A program made the translations under genes and the position numbers. This document shows, piece after piece, positions 33,925-48,900 of a stretch of 64,000 nucleotides of DNA (within the stretch, counting starts at the first letter, position 1; the number at the start of each line of letters is the position of its first letter). The stretch is from Ifrita kowaldi (lineage: Eukaryota > Chordata > Aves > Passeriformes > Cinclosomatidae). The stretch lies in the NCBI GenBank assembly GCA_013398055.1, contig VZRS01009651.1:62001-126000 (forward strand). The letters are read 5' to 3'. Below the pieces are notes generated by a model. It saw only the letters and a list, made by a program, of their open reading frames with translations, made no database searches and had not been told where the DNA came from.

Positions 33925-36900
33925 GTAGGTTCTTTAAGCTTTGTAGAAGTATCCCATCGCAGACATGGACTTACATATTTCTAATGTGTTTAAGTTGCTG
34001 AAATGTTGCAAATAGTTCTGAATATAACTGAAAACACCAAGTTAGAATCCAGGTTTGGAGGGGGATTTGGTGTATTGTGATATTTCCTCTTTCCCTGGAG
34101 AAAGCAGGAGGTATATAAAGCATGAGTGGGACAGTCTTGCACCTGTGCAGTTGTTCTGCATACAGAGATGTCTACTGGTGCCTCTGAGGTGCATCTGCAG
34201 TGTGGCATGAAATCCTTGTGCCTCCCTTGAAATATCCCTGTGTGATACTCTGTCATACAGTGTCAAGGAACTTTTGCCTTCCTTTCACTTTTAACAACAC
34301 AAACGTGCTACTGTACTCATAGCACATTGGGATATAGTTGGAACAGGTTCTAAGAAGAGATGTAATCTGTTTTCAGTGTTTCCAAAACTGTTAGGCATTG
34401 TTCTGCACAGAGGTGCAGGATGAAAGCAAAGGCAGCTTGTTGGAAGAGCTGAAATGATCTAAAGACTTAAACAGATTCAGCTAATCATTGACATTTGGCA
34501 TGTCTTGTTTGATACAAGCTCTCTGAGAAGCAGGTGTATGAAGGTTTTCTCAGCTGTTGCCTTTGGCAGGTGGAGGTTCAGTGTTTGCTCCTTTTGGAAG
34601 TCCTGGGAGGGTCTCACAAGCAGGCGGTGGATGGGGCCGTGAAGAAATTGAACAGGCTGTGGAAAGAGGTGATGTATACATTATGTGCTATATTCTGTAG
34701 CTGTTCTGGGTTCTGTGGTGTTAACGTGCCTTGCTCTTTTTTTCTTAAGAACCAGGATCTGGTGGATCAGTACCTGTCTGTCATTCTTGGGCTCGAACCA
34801 AACCAGAGTTATGCTGCAATGCTGGGACTTGTGGTGCAATTTTGCACAGCTCAGAAGGAGATGGATATTATTAAACGTTACAAGGTAAATCTGTTGTACA
34901 GCTTTTTTGTTGGGGAACAAGAAACATCACTTGTTATCATGAAGAAGGGACTGAATAGACATCTTAGTGAGGCTGGTACTTTGCATCTGCCCCTGGTTTC
35001 ACTATCTGTCGGTTCAGTTATCCTGCACTTCTGACTGAAACAGTTGGGGTGTGTTTAGAGAGGAGGTGCCAGATACGTGGCTGTTTGGTTTTGCCTGTGC
35101 ATTTCTGTGAATGTCCAACCTACAGCTTCCTGCCTTGTCCTTGTTGTGGGAATGAAAGGCAGCATGTAGCTCTTGATGTGATTTGAGTGTTGGGCTCAGG
35201 GTAGAGCAGGGAGCATTGGTCTCTGCTTGACTGGCTCATGTGAAGGTGAAAGGAAAGCTTCCAGAGGAGGAGGAGGTGGGGTGTCCAGCCTGGCACCTGA
35301 CTGTGTGCCGGGAGCTGTGTACAGGTTGAGATGTGGCTGTAATGTGGTGTTTTGCTTGTTCAGATTGCTCTCCTGGATTTCTACTTGAAGACCATCCTTA
35401 TGAGCAAGACAAAGCCTCAGAAGCACGTGCTGGTGAGACACAGTGGTAGAGCTGCTTGTGGTGTTGTCCCACAGGCAGCATTGCCCTGTGCTGAGTGCCC
35501 TGTCCCCTTTGCAGGACAGCTGTTCTCCGCTGGTTCGCTACGTGTCCCACGCTGAATTCAAGGACTCTGTTTTGCCAACTTTGCAGAAATCCCTGCTGCG
35601 GAGTCCTGAGAACGTAATTGAAAGTGAGTCTGTCATCTCTCTGCATTGCTCTGTCAAAGAGCCTAAGTCCTTAGCGGTCTGGAGCTGTTGGGGCAGTGTC
35701 ACTCCGGACTATGCTTTTGGTCCCACGAGCGCAGGCAGGATTGTCTGGCATCCAAGGGTTAGATGTGGAGAAGCAACATCTGTGGTGTGATCCCCAGTGT
35801 CAGGGTATGTGATAGCTACTGTTTGCACTGGGGACAGGATTTTGCAGCTGAGTGCTAGGAATAATCCGGAATTATTCTGTTCATTTGGCATCAATTTCAG
35901 TAGGGTTTTTTTTTATTCCTACTCCTTACTACCCTGTTTTCTCTTGATGTGAACTGTGGGGAAGGGTGTATTAAAATGCTAATGGCATATCACATTTTGT
36001 TAAGTAACTGTTTTTATCTCTTATGTTGTTAGCAATCTCTTTCTTGCTCGTATCTGTGAACCTGGATCTTAGCCAGTATGCTGTAGACATTGTGAAAGGA
36101 CTGGCCAGTAAGTACTCTCACTTCTGGACGGAATTATGAATTCAGAATAAACCTTTCTGCAACTTTCTGGCTGTACCTACAATAACTTGATTGCTGGTGA
36201 AAAGGTTGTTTTAGGTGGGAGGGAGAATGATGCTTGGAACTGGAGTAGTTCACATGATGGTTCCAGAAGCTGCATTAAGCCACATGTAAAGACAGTCCTT
36301 ATTTGCTGATTTTTTTGCATTTTGTTGTAAGGAAGTCTTAGCTTGTGCATTATTTTCTAGGTCATCTGAAATCCAACAGTGTGCAGCTGATGGATGAAGC
36401 AGTTGTAGCATTAAAGAACTTGGCTCGGCAGTGCAGCGATCCTTCGGCTGTGGAGTCACTGAGCAGGCACCTGTTTGCCATCTTAGGCGGTGAGTAAATT
36501 GTAGGATAAGCAGTGGGGATAAATCAAGGTTTGACAGCCTCAAGGAGTTTTGTGTATTGTATTTTCTGTTCTCTTTCGCTGCCTGTATGGAAGGGGTGGC
36601 TTAGCCTGGATCAGGGATAATGGAGCAAGCTTCTGTGTTTTGGAGGAGATTCTTGATTACAGCTGTTGCCTGTAATCATCTATCACCTTTGTGTTTCTTG
36701 TTGGCAGGCTCAGAGGGGAAGCTGACAGTTGTTGCTCAGAAGATGAGTGTCCTTTCAGGTGAGGATCCTAGAAGAAAGCTGCTTCTCTGGTGGAAGAAAT
36801 TGAGCAGAAGGCTGAATGGAAGGGATCTGTACCTCAGCTTTTAAGATTTCCTGCCTGTCACTCTAAATTGGCTGTAGTTGAAGCCATTAGAGAGTGCTGG

Positions 36901-39900
36901 ATACCACATACCAGTTCCTGACTTTCTATTAAAAAAATAAATTAATAATAATTGGCTGCTAGGCCAAAATCTTGCGCAAAGAGGATGACTTGTACCCGGA
37001 GTGAAAATGAAGACAGAGATCTGGCAGTGTGTTACATGGTGGATGTGACATCCAGATGTAGTGACAAGAAAAAGAGATGTCTGTGAAAGGATTGACGTGT
37101 GAAGGGTCATTCTTGATTGGTTTTAGATGTCGTGCTGGTACTTTGGGAACTACTGAGAGAATTTTGTCCTTTCAGGGATTGGCAGCCTTAGTCACCACGT
37201 GGTTTCTGGACCCTCCAGCCAAGCTCTGAGTGCAGCTGTGGCTGAGCTTTTCATCCCTTTCCTGCAACAAGAAGGTGAGACCTCTTGCCTTTGTTCTGGG
37301 TTTGCTAAGCTGCTTTCATCTTCAGCAGGATTTTCACATGGTTATTCCGGATAAATCCGGATTCTTGCCTGCTGCGTTACAGAATCTGTTGCCCTGTTTT
37401 GATGAGCAACCCCATGGAGACAGTGCTGTGCCCTGTTAGAAGCACATGTGTTCTTTTCCTGCATCCTGATGTTGTTACCTGCTGTCTGTTTCATGTTCTG
37501 TGCTTTCTGCAATTGCTGAACTGATGTGAGCTCTGTTTTTCTTCCCAGTCCATGAAGGCACATTGGTTCATGCAGTCTCTGTCCTGGCTCTTTGGTGTGT
37601 TCGGTTCACCACAGAAGTTCCTAAAAAGCTGGTAGAATGGCTAAAGAAAGCCTTCAGCCTTAAAACCTCGACTTCAGCGGTGAGACATGCCTACCTGCAG
37701 TGCATGCTAGCCTCCTTCAAAGGTAAAACCCGGCAGCTGTTAATAGCTCTTGGCTGTGGGGCTTAGGAGGAGAGTTTCAGACTTTGTACTTCCTGATAAT
37801 AGAGAGCTGTGTGGATTAAGAAAGATTTTGTAGGGCAATGTCTGTTTACTGACCTCCTTCAGATTTCTCCTTAAACTCTCTTTTGCCTTCAAGTTTATAA
37901 AGATGATTTGTTTTCTTGTATAACTAAAATCACTGCCCATCATGCTGTCTTTCATATATCTCAAAGTAATATTTGATTGCTTTATTTTTGTCTTACACCT
38001 AAATTGTAAAGTACACCTAAATTCTAGCTCAGGGGCCATACTTCTGTTTTATATAGCACCCAGCACAGTGGGATCTTGTTCTCTGGCTTTGACTCTTGGA
38101 AACTTAAAAAAAAAATAAATTACTGTGTTTGAAATGAAGGGCTTGAGAAATTATTCTTGTTTGGTGATCCTCTAGAGATTTACATCTGTTGGTCCTGCCC
38201 CCTTTGACTGCAGCATTTCATCCACATTTGTAGACCTCTGGGATTCCTTAACCTCTGAATATTTGAAGTGAAACAGATGGTTATGGCTTGCCAGGAATTT
38301 GGTTTCCCTCTCTTAGGGAAACATTAATCTTTGAAGGCAGACTTCCTGTGATTTGAAGTAATTCCTTTAATGTAACTGAATTAGCATTTTCGTTTGCATC
38401 CCATGAACAGAACCTCAATATATTGAGATGACACTTTTCTGTCTGTGAGGAAAGGACTGAAGTGGTTGCCATTGAGCTTTTCATAATTGCAGTTTAATGG
38501 TAGTGATTGGCAAATACTCTGGGAGATTCAGAGTCTTCCCAGTATGTGTCTGATTCCTTTCCTTGTCTTATGGCAGCAGAAAAACCGTTCATACCTGGGT
38601 TGTAAAGTGAGGACTGTGTTGTTTTGTAACGTGTCTCTTTTGTTTCCTCAGGTGACACATTATTGCAGGGAATGGACTTGCTACCGTTGCTGATCCAGAC
38701 AGTAGAAAAAGCAGCATCTCAAAGTACTCAGGTTCCCATGGTAACTGAAGGAGTTGCTGCAGCTTTGTTGATCTGCAGGATGTCTGTAATTGAGGGACAA
38801 ACTGGTAAGATCACAAAACAGGTGGCAGAATCCAATATAAACAGGTTCTGAGGGTTAACACTTCTAGACAGTGTGCAGGAAATACTATTTCTTCATCTAT
38901 ATAAAGTTTCTACATAGACAATCATTGGTCTTCTATAAACCAGGGAAAGATTAATTCCCATCTCTCTCATTTATGTCAGTGAAGAATTCTTACTCTTCCA
39001 TGGCTTTGCAAATTCCAGCTTCCATTCACATAGGGCAATATTCTTCTTTATTCTGACAGGAGCTGTTCACCCTAACCTTTCATGGTAGGATTTGACTGAT
39101 GCATTGGAAGTATTACTTGATTGTTATTTTGGTAGTGTTTTTACAAACCTTTGGAAAGCACAGGGACTGGAATTCTGCCTCCCATTAGAGGATATTACAA
39201 GAGCTCTCTGGGTTCAATCATCTGCCAGGATATAAAATCCAGGTGTGTTCTGTCAAAAGCAACACACCACTTCCTTCCTTTTCTTCACTTTTAGGAAGGT
39301 TTGCGCTATGAAAGATTAAGGTGAATCAGACTTTACATTTCACATGTGTAAGTCAGAGAAAGATGTTTTTGTCAGCTGGGGTTTTTTGGGCGTGTTTATA
39401 GTTCTGAATGAGAGAAATGAGAGGCTTTAGAATTGAAGACAAGTAAGGCTAGAAGTATTTGAGGGATTTCAGGAGAGACAATTCTACTGTATTTTATGTG
39501 CACTGATGAGTTCTGACTTATTTTGAAACATCCTTGATGGATATCTGTTCTTTTCCTGTCAGAGTCTAAGCTGAGTTGTTTCTGGCAGCTGATTTTGGAT
39601 GAGAAAAAACAAATCTTTACATCTGAGAAGTTTTTGCAGTCTGCATCAGAGGAAGGTAAATTGGCAGTTACTGTATATCCAGTTGCTGTTTAACTCTGTT
39701 TCTTAGTACTTGACAAGAGCTAATGTTGTTAGCCTTGTTCTGTGATCCTTGGAGGATGCCGTTTCAGATTAAAATGAGCTCTGTACTCTTCAGAAGTACA
39801 TCTAGACTAGTTGTAGTCTAAGCTTGATAATGAATTAATTTATTTCTTGATGAACCTGAGTTATTGCTCATTTATCATTCCAAATGATAAACAAATGGAA

Positions 39901-42900
39901 GGGCCTTGTGACAGCTGAGACTCAGTACCCGTTTCATTGCCACTGAAGCTGTTTTGGCGGGGCTCAGGAATTAACAGAACTGAAGCACTGAGCATGGTGT
40001 TTATAATTTGCTTTGCTCTGTCAACTTAGACCAAAATAGGTCACACATAATGGTCAGGAAAATTGTCCTGGGATCCAGCTAAAAACATTTCAATGAAGTC
40101 ATGGTTCAGTTCCCAGTCTTGGCAGATCTCAGTTGGATTTGTCTCTAGCTTCAGTGAGAAGGTTATGTAGAGGCTCAGCTTGGGGAGCTGTTTTAATGTG
40201 TCCTGCTTGCTGTTCATTTGTTTTCAGGTAAAAAAATCTGTTTCCTTATGAAGTCTCATGCTGTTTTAAATATTTGTCTTTTCCCCCAGCCATGTGTACA
40301 GTGCTGCAGCTGACAGAGCGCCTGCTCTTGGATCATGCACAGCGGCTGCCTGAAAGCAAAGTTCAGTACGTAGAGTGCACTTGCTGTCCGTGAGCCGTGT
40401 CTGACCTCAGAGTGCTGCTGTGGGCACTGGGCGGGTGGGCTCGGGGCTTAGCACAGAATGTTGAACTCTTGGTGCCTTTGTGTCCACTTGTTTGCAGAGC
40501 TGCCTCCCTGGCTAACCCCGTGTGTCTCTGTTTGCAGGCAGTACCACCGTGCCCTGGTGGCCGTGCTGCTGAGCCGGACCTGGCATGTCCGCAGACAGGC
40601 CCATCAAACAGCTAAGAAGCTCTTGTCCTCTCTGGGAGGGTACAAACTGGCCTATGGGCTCTTGGAGGAGCTCAAAGTGGTTCTCAGTTCTCATAAGGTG
40701 AGTAGCCAGCAAGTCTCTGCTCAGACAGATGTTTGAGTGTTGCCAGTCACCTCTCTGCCCTGGGTTTGCTGTTAGCACTGATGTACAGGATTACATGTTA
40801 GCCTGATGTGAATGGGATTCAGCTCCAGATGATCTCCTGGAATGCCACTTTATACTGGATTACTGCATATTACAGTATCAATGTCTGGGGTGTGCCAAGT
40901 CTTCCCTATATATGTAGAAAAGACATACTCAAAATGTTTTGGGGAGGAAGCTGTATTTTTCCATGTATTTTTATTATTTTAATGCAGATTTAATCTCTGC
41001 TGTGCTTCATTCCTTTCTTTGTATCTTGGTTCTTTGGCCCTGGATTATAGACTGCAGAAGTTGGGCATACTTCCCAGCCAGCTGGCTCGACCTTTTCCAA
41101 AGTCTTTGCCAGAAGTGATCATTTTAGTTTTATTTTATCCCAGCTTGCCAAATCCAGTATAGTCCTCTATTCTTAATCTTTTTGTCACTGTCATCCCTGT
41201 GCTTTGGTTTTGCTGTTACCCTGTATCCCCTTCTTTCCTTTGAAAACTTCAGGTTTTTGGTACTGATAGGGAGATGATTGTTGGCATTCAGTCTGGTTTT
41301 ACTGTGGGGAAGCGTGCTCAGGTCTTAGGAAGGTTTGGTGTTGTCTATTCAGATTCTGCCTCACGAGGTCCTGGTGACAGAGGTGGGAGAGCTGTCGGAG
41401 CTGGGAAGGACATACATTCCCCCTCGTGTGCTGCATGAGGCCCTCTGTGTCATCTCCAGTGTGGCAGGGCTTGATGTGGACTCCTTGGAGCCAGAGAAGC
41501 TGGCCCTGGAGATGCTGCTGGTGAGCCATCATCCATCTGTAGGTAAGTGCAGGGATAAGATTCTCATGGCCGATGTATGAGTTTTTATTGTACGTTTTTG
41601 TTTTGTTGTGCCAGCAACCTGCTTCGTGTTTATTATGCTCATTTATTCTTGCTAGTGGCAGTGCAGCCAGGACTTTGGCCAGCCCTCCTCATCAAGATGA
41701 AGATAGATCCTAAAGACTTCATTACCAAGCACCTGAATGACATCTTACCCAGGATCACCAACTACACTCTGGAGAACCAGGTGATAAACTGCTTTCCTTG
41801 TGTTAGTTTTGGGAGATATCTTCGAGGAGTTCAGTACTAACTGGTCTAAAAGGTGGGGAAGAGGGAGGTTAAATGAGAATGTCTCTGATGAAAAGGAGCT
41901 GGAGCTTAAGAGGGAAAGAATGTACCAGCAACTGAGTAGAATTTTAGATAAGATTCAAATACCCACTGAACAATGAATTGGGGATTAGAATGTAATGGGG
42001 GCTGCCTCAGCAGGACATACTTCTTGGAGACAATTTTAAGCAATACTGATTATGTTTTTTCCTTCATTTTCCTGACAGTCATCTATGAATGCAGTGGGAT
42101 CTCTCTCTCTGCTTTCACCTGGTAGAGTGCTCCCACAGCTCATCAGCACTATCTCAGCATCAATGGAGAATCCAGCTCTGTGCCAGGTTACTCGAGAGGA
42201 ATTTGCCATCATGAAAACACCTGAGGGAGAACTGTATGACAAATCTATAATACAGAGGTAAGTCTTCATAATTTCTTTGTGCACCTGAGGATTGATCACT
42301 CCAGTGGGTGACTGGATGTGTCAGATGCTCTTTCTGCACAGAAGTTCCTGGATTTTTATGCCTGGTCCTTAGTCCAGTGGTGCTGATTCTTTCTCTACTT
42401 TTCCTTCTCAGTGCTCAACAGGATAGTATGAAAAAGGCTAACATGAAGAGGGAGAACAAAGCTTATTCCTTCAAGGAGCAAATTATTGAGCTGGAGCTGA
42501 AGGAGGTGAGTTGATGGAAAAAGGAATGGCAGGCTGGACAGAATCTTCACTGCAAGTCGTGTGTTGTTCTATGGCTTCTGGCATATGTATGTGTGCTGGT
42601 GGGAAAGATTCTCTGAACTACTTGGAATACTGCTATCTGTATATATCCCATTTTTTAAATAAAGGTTGACTTCTCTTTGCTCTGGGGAGGATGACTTATC
42701 ATCCACTGTAAATGAACTGGACAGCACTTTTTAGTGATACCACATAATTTGTGACCAATGCAGAGAAACTTATGTTATGCTGCTAAAGGGATACTAAAGT
42801 GTTGTTAACCTTCTGATTTCCATTTTGTGTCTTTACTCAAGAGGGATATACTTGGAAGGATATTTTGATACTGTTTTAAAAATAAATTGCAAAAAACCCC

Positions 42901-45900
42901 AACATTTCCAACTTGCTTCTCTGTCTCATTGAAGGGATGGTGTATCTGTAGCTCCCAGATAATAATGTCTGTGGCTCTGTATTGCAGGAGATAAAGAAGA
43001 AGAAGGGAATAAAGGATGAAGTGCAGCTGACGAGCAAGCAGAAGGAGCTGATGCATGCACAGCTGGAAAGGGAGGCTCAGATAAGGAAACGGCTGAAGGA
43101 GGTAAGTTTTGGTTTTATTTTTTGGCCCACTGCAGCCACCATGACCCAAATCACTTTGATAGAGGGAAAATGGTGTAGCAATCACCTAGTTGTTTCTGTT
43201 ATTAGAAATTAGATTTAACAACCCAATTTTTTTCCCAGTGGACTTTTTTTTATGGTAATCTCTTGAATTGTTTCTCTTACAGCTTGATAATGAGCTGGAA
43301 ACAGCTCTAGGACTCCTGGACACTGTTATAAAGAAAAAGCCTTCCGGTCTCACTCAGTACATCCCTAGTCTCATCAGTTCCTTCTTGCCACTTTTTCGAT
43401 CTCCTTTGGCTGCTCCAAGGATTAAGAAGCCTTTTCTTTCCTTAGCTTCCTGTGTCATGCCTGCTCGACTGAAAACCTTTGGTGAATATTTGCAGTTGCT
43501 GTTTAAGGGCAGGGTGTGTCATTTTGATGGTGCTGAAAATTCTTGCTCTTACAACTGTGGATCATGACCATGTACCACAGAAAGTCAAGAGGAATAAACA
43601 TCTGGAACAGTGCTTAGGGAGAGATGACTGTGATTTCCCAGAGATCCTACTGCTGGATAGGACTGGGACCAAAGACAACAACTTGTCTGGTCAATGACCA
43701 GCTCTGAGGAGCAGTTGGTCACTGTGGGACCATCTTCCCTGTGCAGAGTTTGGAGGGTGTGAGTGTAACTCACACATGTTGTGAAGAAATCTGTCCCCTG
43801 ACAGCTCTGGGCTGGGCTTCCTGCTCTGAGCCTCTTTGCAAGCCTGGGCTCTTGCCCAGAGCTTTGTTACATCTCTTGGGTCTGTGTTCCTGGGGATTTT
43901 TCTCTCGAGAAATCTTTGGGTTTAGCACTCTCATGGATTCTTTATTCTTCCATTCCAGGTACTTTAGTAAGCCATGTGACCTTGCGCCTGATGAAACCAG
44001 AGTGTGAGTTAGATGAATCCTGGTGTCAGGAAGAGCTGCCTGTTGCTCTGAACAGGGTGGTCAGTTTGCTGCATGCCCACACCATTCCCAGCCGAACAAG
44101 CAAGGGAGAGCCGGGTATGAAGTATGGTAGATCCTGCTGACACTGCCCCTACCTCCAATAACTATGAACTGGTTTAGTTTTCACAGTTTTATATTTTGCA
44201 AGCAAAACTTGACTTTTTCTTTTTTAATTGGATAACTCTTCATAGATAATGAAAAACTTCAAGGTTTTTTTCTGCTGGTAGTAGTAGAAGTGATGTTACA
44301 ACAATAGTTAAGTGTAGAAATGAAATAACAATATTTTTTCTTAAAATGGTTCATACAGAAATAATAGCTCTGAGATTGTCTCATCTGTGCCAAGGACAGC
44401 TCCTACCTTTCAACACCACTTACCATAAGGGATTTGGTGAGACTAAGTGAAAAGACAAAATAATTGCTTGTTATCTGTGATCGCAGCAGTGAAGTGCTCA
44501 TGGCCTCTTTGTGTTTGCTGTGTAGTGCTGCAGTTCATGAATATTTTATTCTAGCATGATTGTAGAAAGAGCAGTTCTTTCCACTCTGTAACATGAAGGC
44601 AAGAACCAATATTATTACAGTGCAAGAATATGATTTGAGTTGAAGTAAACATTTTTTCTTGCTTTTTTTTTTTCTTATTTCATGGAGTTAGTTTTAATTT
44701 AGGTCACTTCCAGAATCTTCTTCACAGTGGGGTGCACAAGTACTTGTGCCGCTCCACTGAAGATAACAGTACAGAAGAGGAGGGTTGATGTGTGTCCTTT
44801 GGGGACTGGGATGGCTTTGGCTGTTTCAGGGTGTACTCTAGGGACCGCAGTAGTTCACTTCACCCAGCCTTTGGAGCTGTTCATCATGTAACCCAATCAA
44901 AAGCTGCTGTGGTAGATGGTGTATATTTTTAAGTGAAATGTGGGATTCTGTTTGGTCCTTCAGCCCCATAGTTCAGTTCTCTTGCTGTTCACCTGCCAGT
45001 CAGATGTGCAGTGGTGTGACTGTGGCACATGTCACTGTCACAGCTGACCAGTGGCAATTTACCATGTTGAGCACCACTTCAGTGCTGAACATCTCAGTGA
45101 TAATTTGGTGTCTCCACTGTGCTATTTATTGCCATAGTAAGTGCAAGTTCATTAACATTTGAATCCTTTTTCAGGCTTATTTCCAGAAAGTAGTGGAAGT
45201 ATTTTCAGTCCTCCAAGATTTCCTATATTGCTTAATTAAATTAATATCTAATTATTTTTTTCCACTTTTGCAAGAGAAGGACAATAGTGTCCATAGCACT
45301 TTGTTGGACAAGTCATATTATATTCCCAAAGGATTTTTCCTCATTTTCAAAATTCTTTGGAATGTAGTTGGGTGATATGATTTAGTAGACATTAATTTCT
45401 TAGGTAACCGTGAGACCTAAGAGAGACCACACATTGTAATGTGGATGATAGAATTTATCATTCATTGCTGAAATGCCAAGATACATCTTATAATCTTTCT
45501 CATATTGGTCAATACCAGCTATTATGTAAATAGAACATTTATCTTCTCAAATAAAGCTTTCTTCCTCCTGGGTATAGAGGGACAGTGGTTTAAGGCTAAA
45601 AATATCTGGCCAATAGTTAAAAAAGAAAAATAAGTGTAAAAGCAAACAGATACTGAGCAAACAAGGAGGAAAATCGCACATCAGAAATAGAGAGGGTTTT
45701 ACTGAAGCTGTTCATGTTAAATAGGAGCTCAGAATGTGTTTGGGATTTAATATTTCTCCCTTGAACTACTTTTGCAGTATTTTTGCCCTACATAAGCTGA
45801 CTAATACTGCAGTATTGTATCTGCAGTGCTCTTCATCTGCATTTAGAAATTTAAACTTGGGCATTCTCTGTCAGCACAGATAGGATATAGAAAGGAAATG

Positions 45901-48900
45901 TTTTACCTAGACATCTGATATTTGAATATTAACTGGACTAATTGAAGGACTGGAAGGAGTGTTTGTTATATGCTGTAGCGAAGGCCTTGTAAAAAGGAAG
46001 GAGAAAAATCTTTCAACAACGGGAATCCAAAAGCTTTAATTCTTCAAGGAGCGGAGGGGAGTTGAAGCTTGCACCAGAATTAAAAGGACTTAATTCTCAA
46101 GGATACAGCTGAAGACTGGAATGACAGGTTAGCTAGGTTGGTAGGAAGTGTTTAAAGGAAATGTAGCTGGCAAACAGTGCCTTGCTTTGGGACAAATGAA
46201 CTTTGTGAGTGACTGTCTAATCCATTGAATTGTTTCAATTCCATTTACAGTATGTATTTCTGTACTCTTGAGGCATTGGTAGTAATTTGGAATCCTAATG
46301 TGACTTTAACTGAAGCCAGGTAGAATTACAGAATCATTTAGGTTGGCAAAGTCCCTTAAGATCATCAAATCTTATCCTTAACACTGAAATGCCAAAAGTC
46401 ACTGTTGGAGCTACATTGTTGCTGCTGTGAAGTGGCAAATACTTAGGTTTACTCAGCATGTTTGTGCATGAGGCTGAAGCTTGACCATATCTATTATGAG
46501 TTACTCAAGTGTACATTTTATACCAGTCAGTATTACAAACCAAGTCATGGGAGGATCAGCTGTGTTCACAGGATGGTTTTTCCTTTTCACAGGTGCTGCC
46601 CCATTATCAGCTCCAGCATTTTCCTTAGTCTTTCCTCTCTTGAAGATGGTTATGATTGAGACACCCCATAACAGTGAAGACAAGGAGGAGTTCCTGGTCA
46701 AGATTCTGCAGATCCTTACGGTCCATGCTCAGCTGAGATCATCAGCAAATGGCCAGTCTTTATTGGTGGATGAGGTGAGAGCTGTGGCATCAGATGACCT
46801 CCTTCAGATGAGCCATGTGATAAAACAGGAGCTGATGTGTGAAACTGGACAAAGCAGATGAATTCTCCAAGTCAGAGTTAACAGTATAGGATTGTTTTCT
46901 GTCATGGATTTTGGTACCTGTCCAGCCCTGGGTTTTGACTGGGATTTTAGAAGGAGTGTCATACACAGGCAAGGCACTTTAGAATCCCAAGGTAAAAGAC
47001 TTTTCCCCCCACCTTTTCTCCCCTCAACCTTTCAGAATGGCCCAGAGTTGCTGCCCCGCAGGGACATGCTGGTTCTGCTGACGCAGGTGATAGGAACGGG
47101 TTCTCCACGGTTACAGGTGAGTGCTCAGCTTCATAACGACAGTCAGGATTCTCCCTAAGTTTCATCACCATCTAAATGAGGGAAATGTACCAACTGGTTT
47201 AAGTCTCTGATGCTAGTTGTTGATACATTCCCAATCTTCTTTTGTGTTTAGGGTATTCTTGGAATAAAATATCTGCATCTTTTTTTCTGTGGGTTTTATT
47301 TCACCAAATATATTCTTCAGTCTTCCAGAGGTGACATTTTTTCTTTCTTTAAGGCCTTGCTCTGTCAAGTAAGTTCAGTAGTCTCTCCTCTGAGTGTTTG
47401 TTCTAAGGGATGAGGTGGCAGAAAGGTCAATAATAAAAAGCAAAGAGTTGGACTGAACTTGTCACTTCTTGGTTTTGTCACTGTTCTTTTGGAATTTCTT
47501 CTGCTGTGATAGCACTCAGCGCTTGCTTTGACAGCAGTTCAAGGTGTAGTAGAATCTCTCACACTTCCTCGCGGTGTTACAGGTGTTGGCCTCAGAGGCA
47601 CTGACCACGCTGTGTGCGAGCAGCAGCGGTGAGGACGGCTGTGCCTACGCTGAGCAGGAGGAGATTGATGTGCTCCTGCAGGCCCTCCAGTCTCCTTGCA
47701 TGAATGTTCGAGATGCAGCTCTCAGGGTAGGTGGGAATCATTCGGGGTCACACCGAATTCCTTAAGTTTCTGGGAGGTGAATCTTCTCTAACACTGATGC
47801 AGACAGGCTTCAGCTGTGATGCCAGGCTTTGGGCAGTGTGTCAGAGGCAGTCTGAACAATAATGCTCCAAGTCATGCTCTTTGTGCCAGATTTATCTGCA
47901 AAAAAGGGTACTCTGGGTTTATCCACTCCTTTGTTTCCTTAAAAGAGGTATAATTAGGACTACTTAACACCTTCTGTTTACAACTGGATAGAGCTTAGTC
48001 TTAAAGAGAGAGGCTGTCAAAAAACTCTTGTCTGTACTAGGCCTCGTTATTGGAAAGCTTCAGGCTTAGTCACTTCTGAGAACATAGAAAGAAAAACCTC
48101 CAGGGTGCATGGTGTTCTTTGCCATGAAACAAGTTCCAGTTTAGCTCACCTGAGCTGTCTTGTCTGTACTTAAAACAGACTATAGTCACCAGAGTCTCTC
48201 TGCAACCTGCCTGTGGAGCACTATTCTTGAGTTTCACCATCTCACCTACTAGCAATAGGAAGTCCTTGACCACCATGGGCAGTATAAGGCACAAGTAAAC
48301 ATGAATTTTGACACTTCCAATCACTGAGAGCTTGACTTGCCAGAAGTTTTAAGTGTTTTAACGTGTCTGTTTCTAAAAATCAGATCCCTGCACTGATTTT
48401 CCTGTTACCTAATTCAGGGACTGATGGAACTACAAATGGTTCTACCAACCCCAGACAGTGATGAGAATAATGGACTGAACCTGTTGCGTCGCCTTTGGGT
48501 AGTAAAGTTTGACGTTGAAGATGAGATTCAGAAGCTGGCAGAGAGGTAAGGGTTCTTCTTGTTGATTGGGTTTTAAGGGACCTCTTCTCTGCCCATGGCA
48601 TGGAGCTGCACTCAGGGGCTTTGCCCCCGCAGCTGGAGGGCAGCTGTAGGTCACTCCAATGGTACATGTAGCAGTGGCTTCTTTGCTAAAGGGTGACCCA
48701 TCACCTCTGTGTGTGTGCTGCAGGCTGTGGGAGTCCATGGGTCTGGAGCTGCAGCCTGACCTCTGTTCCCTGCTGATCAAAGATGTTATCTACCATGAAG
48801 AGGCAGTTCGACAAGCAGGGGCTGAAGCTCTTTCCAGAGCTGTAGCTCAGTACCGAAAGCAAGCAGCAGAGGTCATGAGCGAGCTCACAGAGATTTACCA

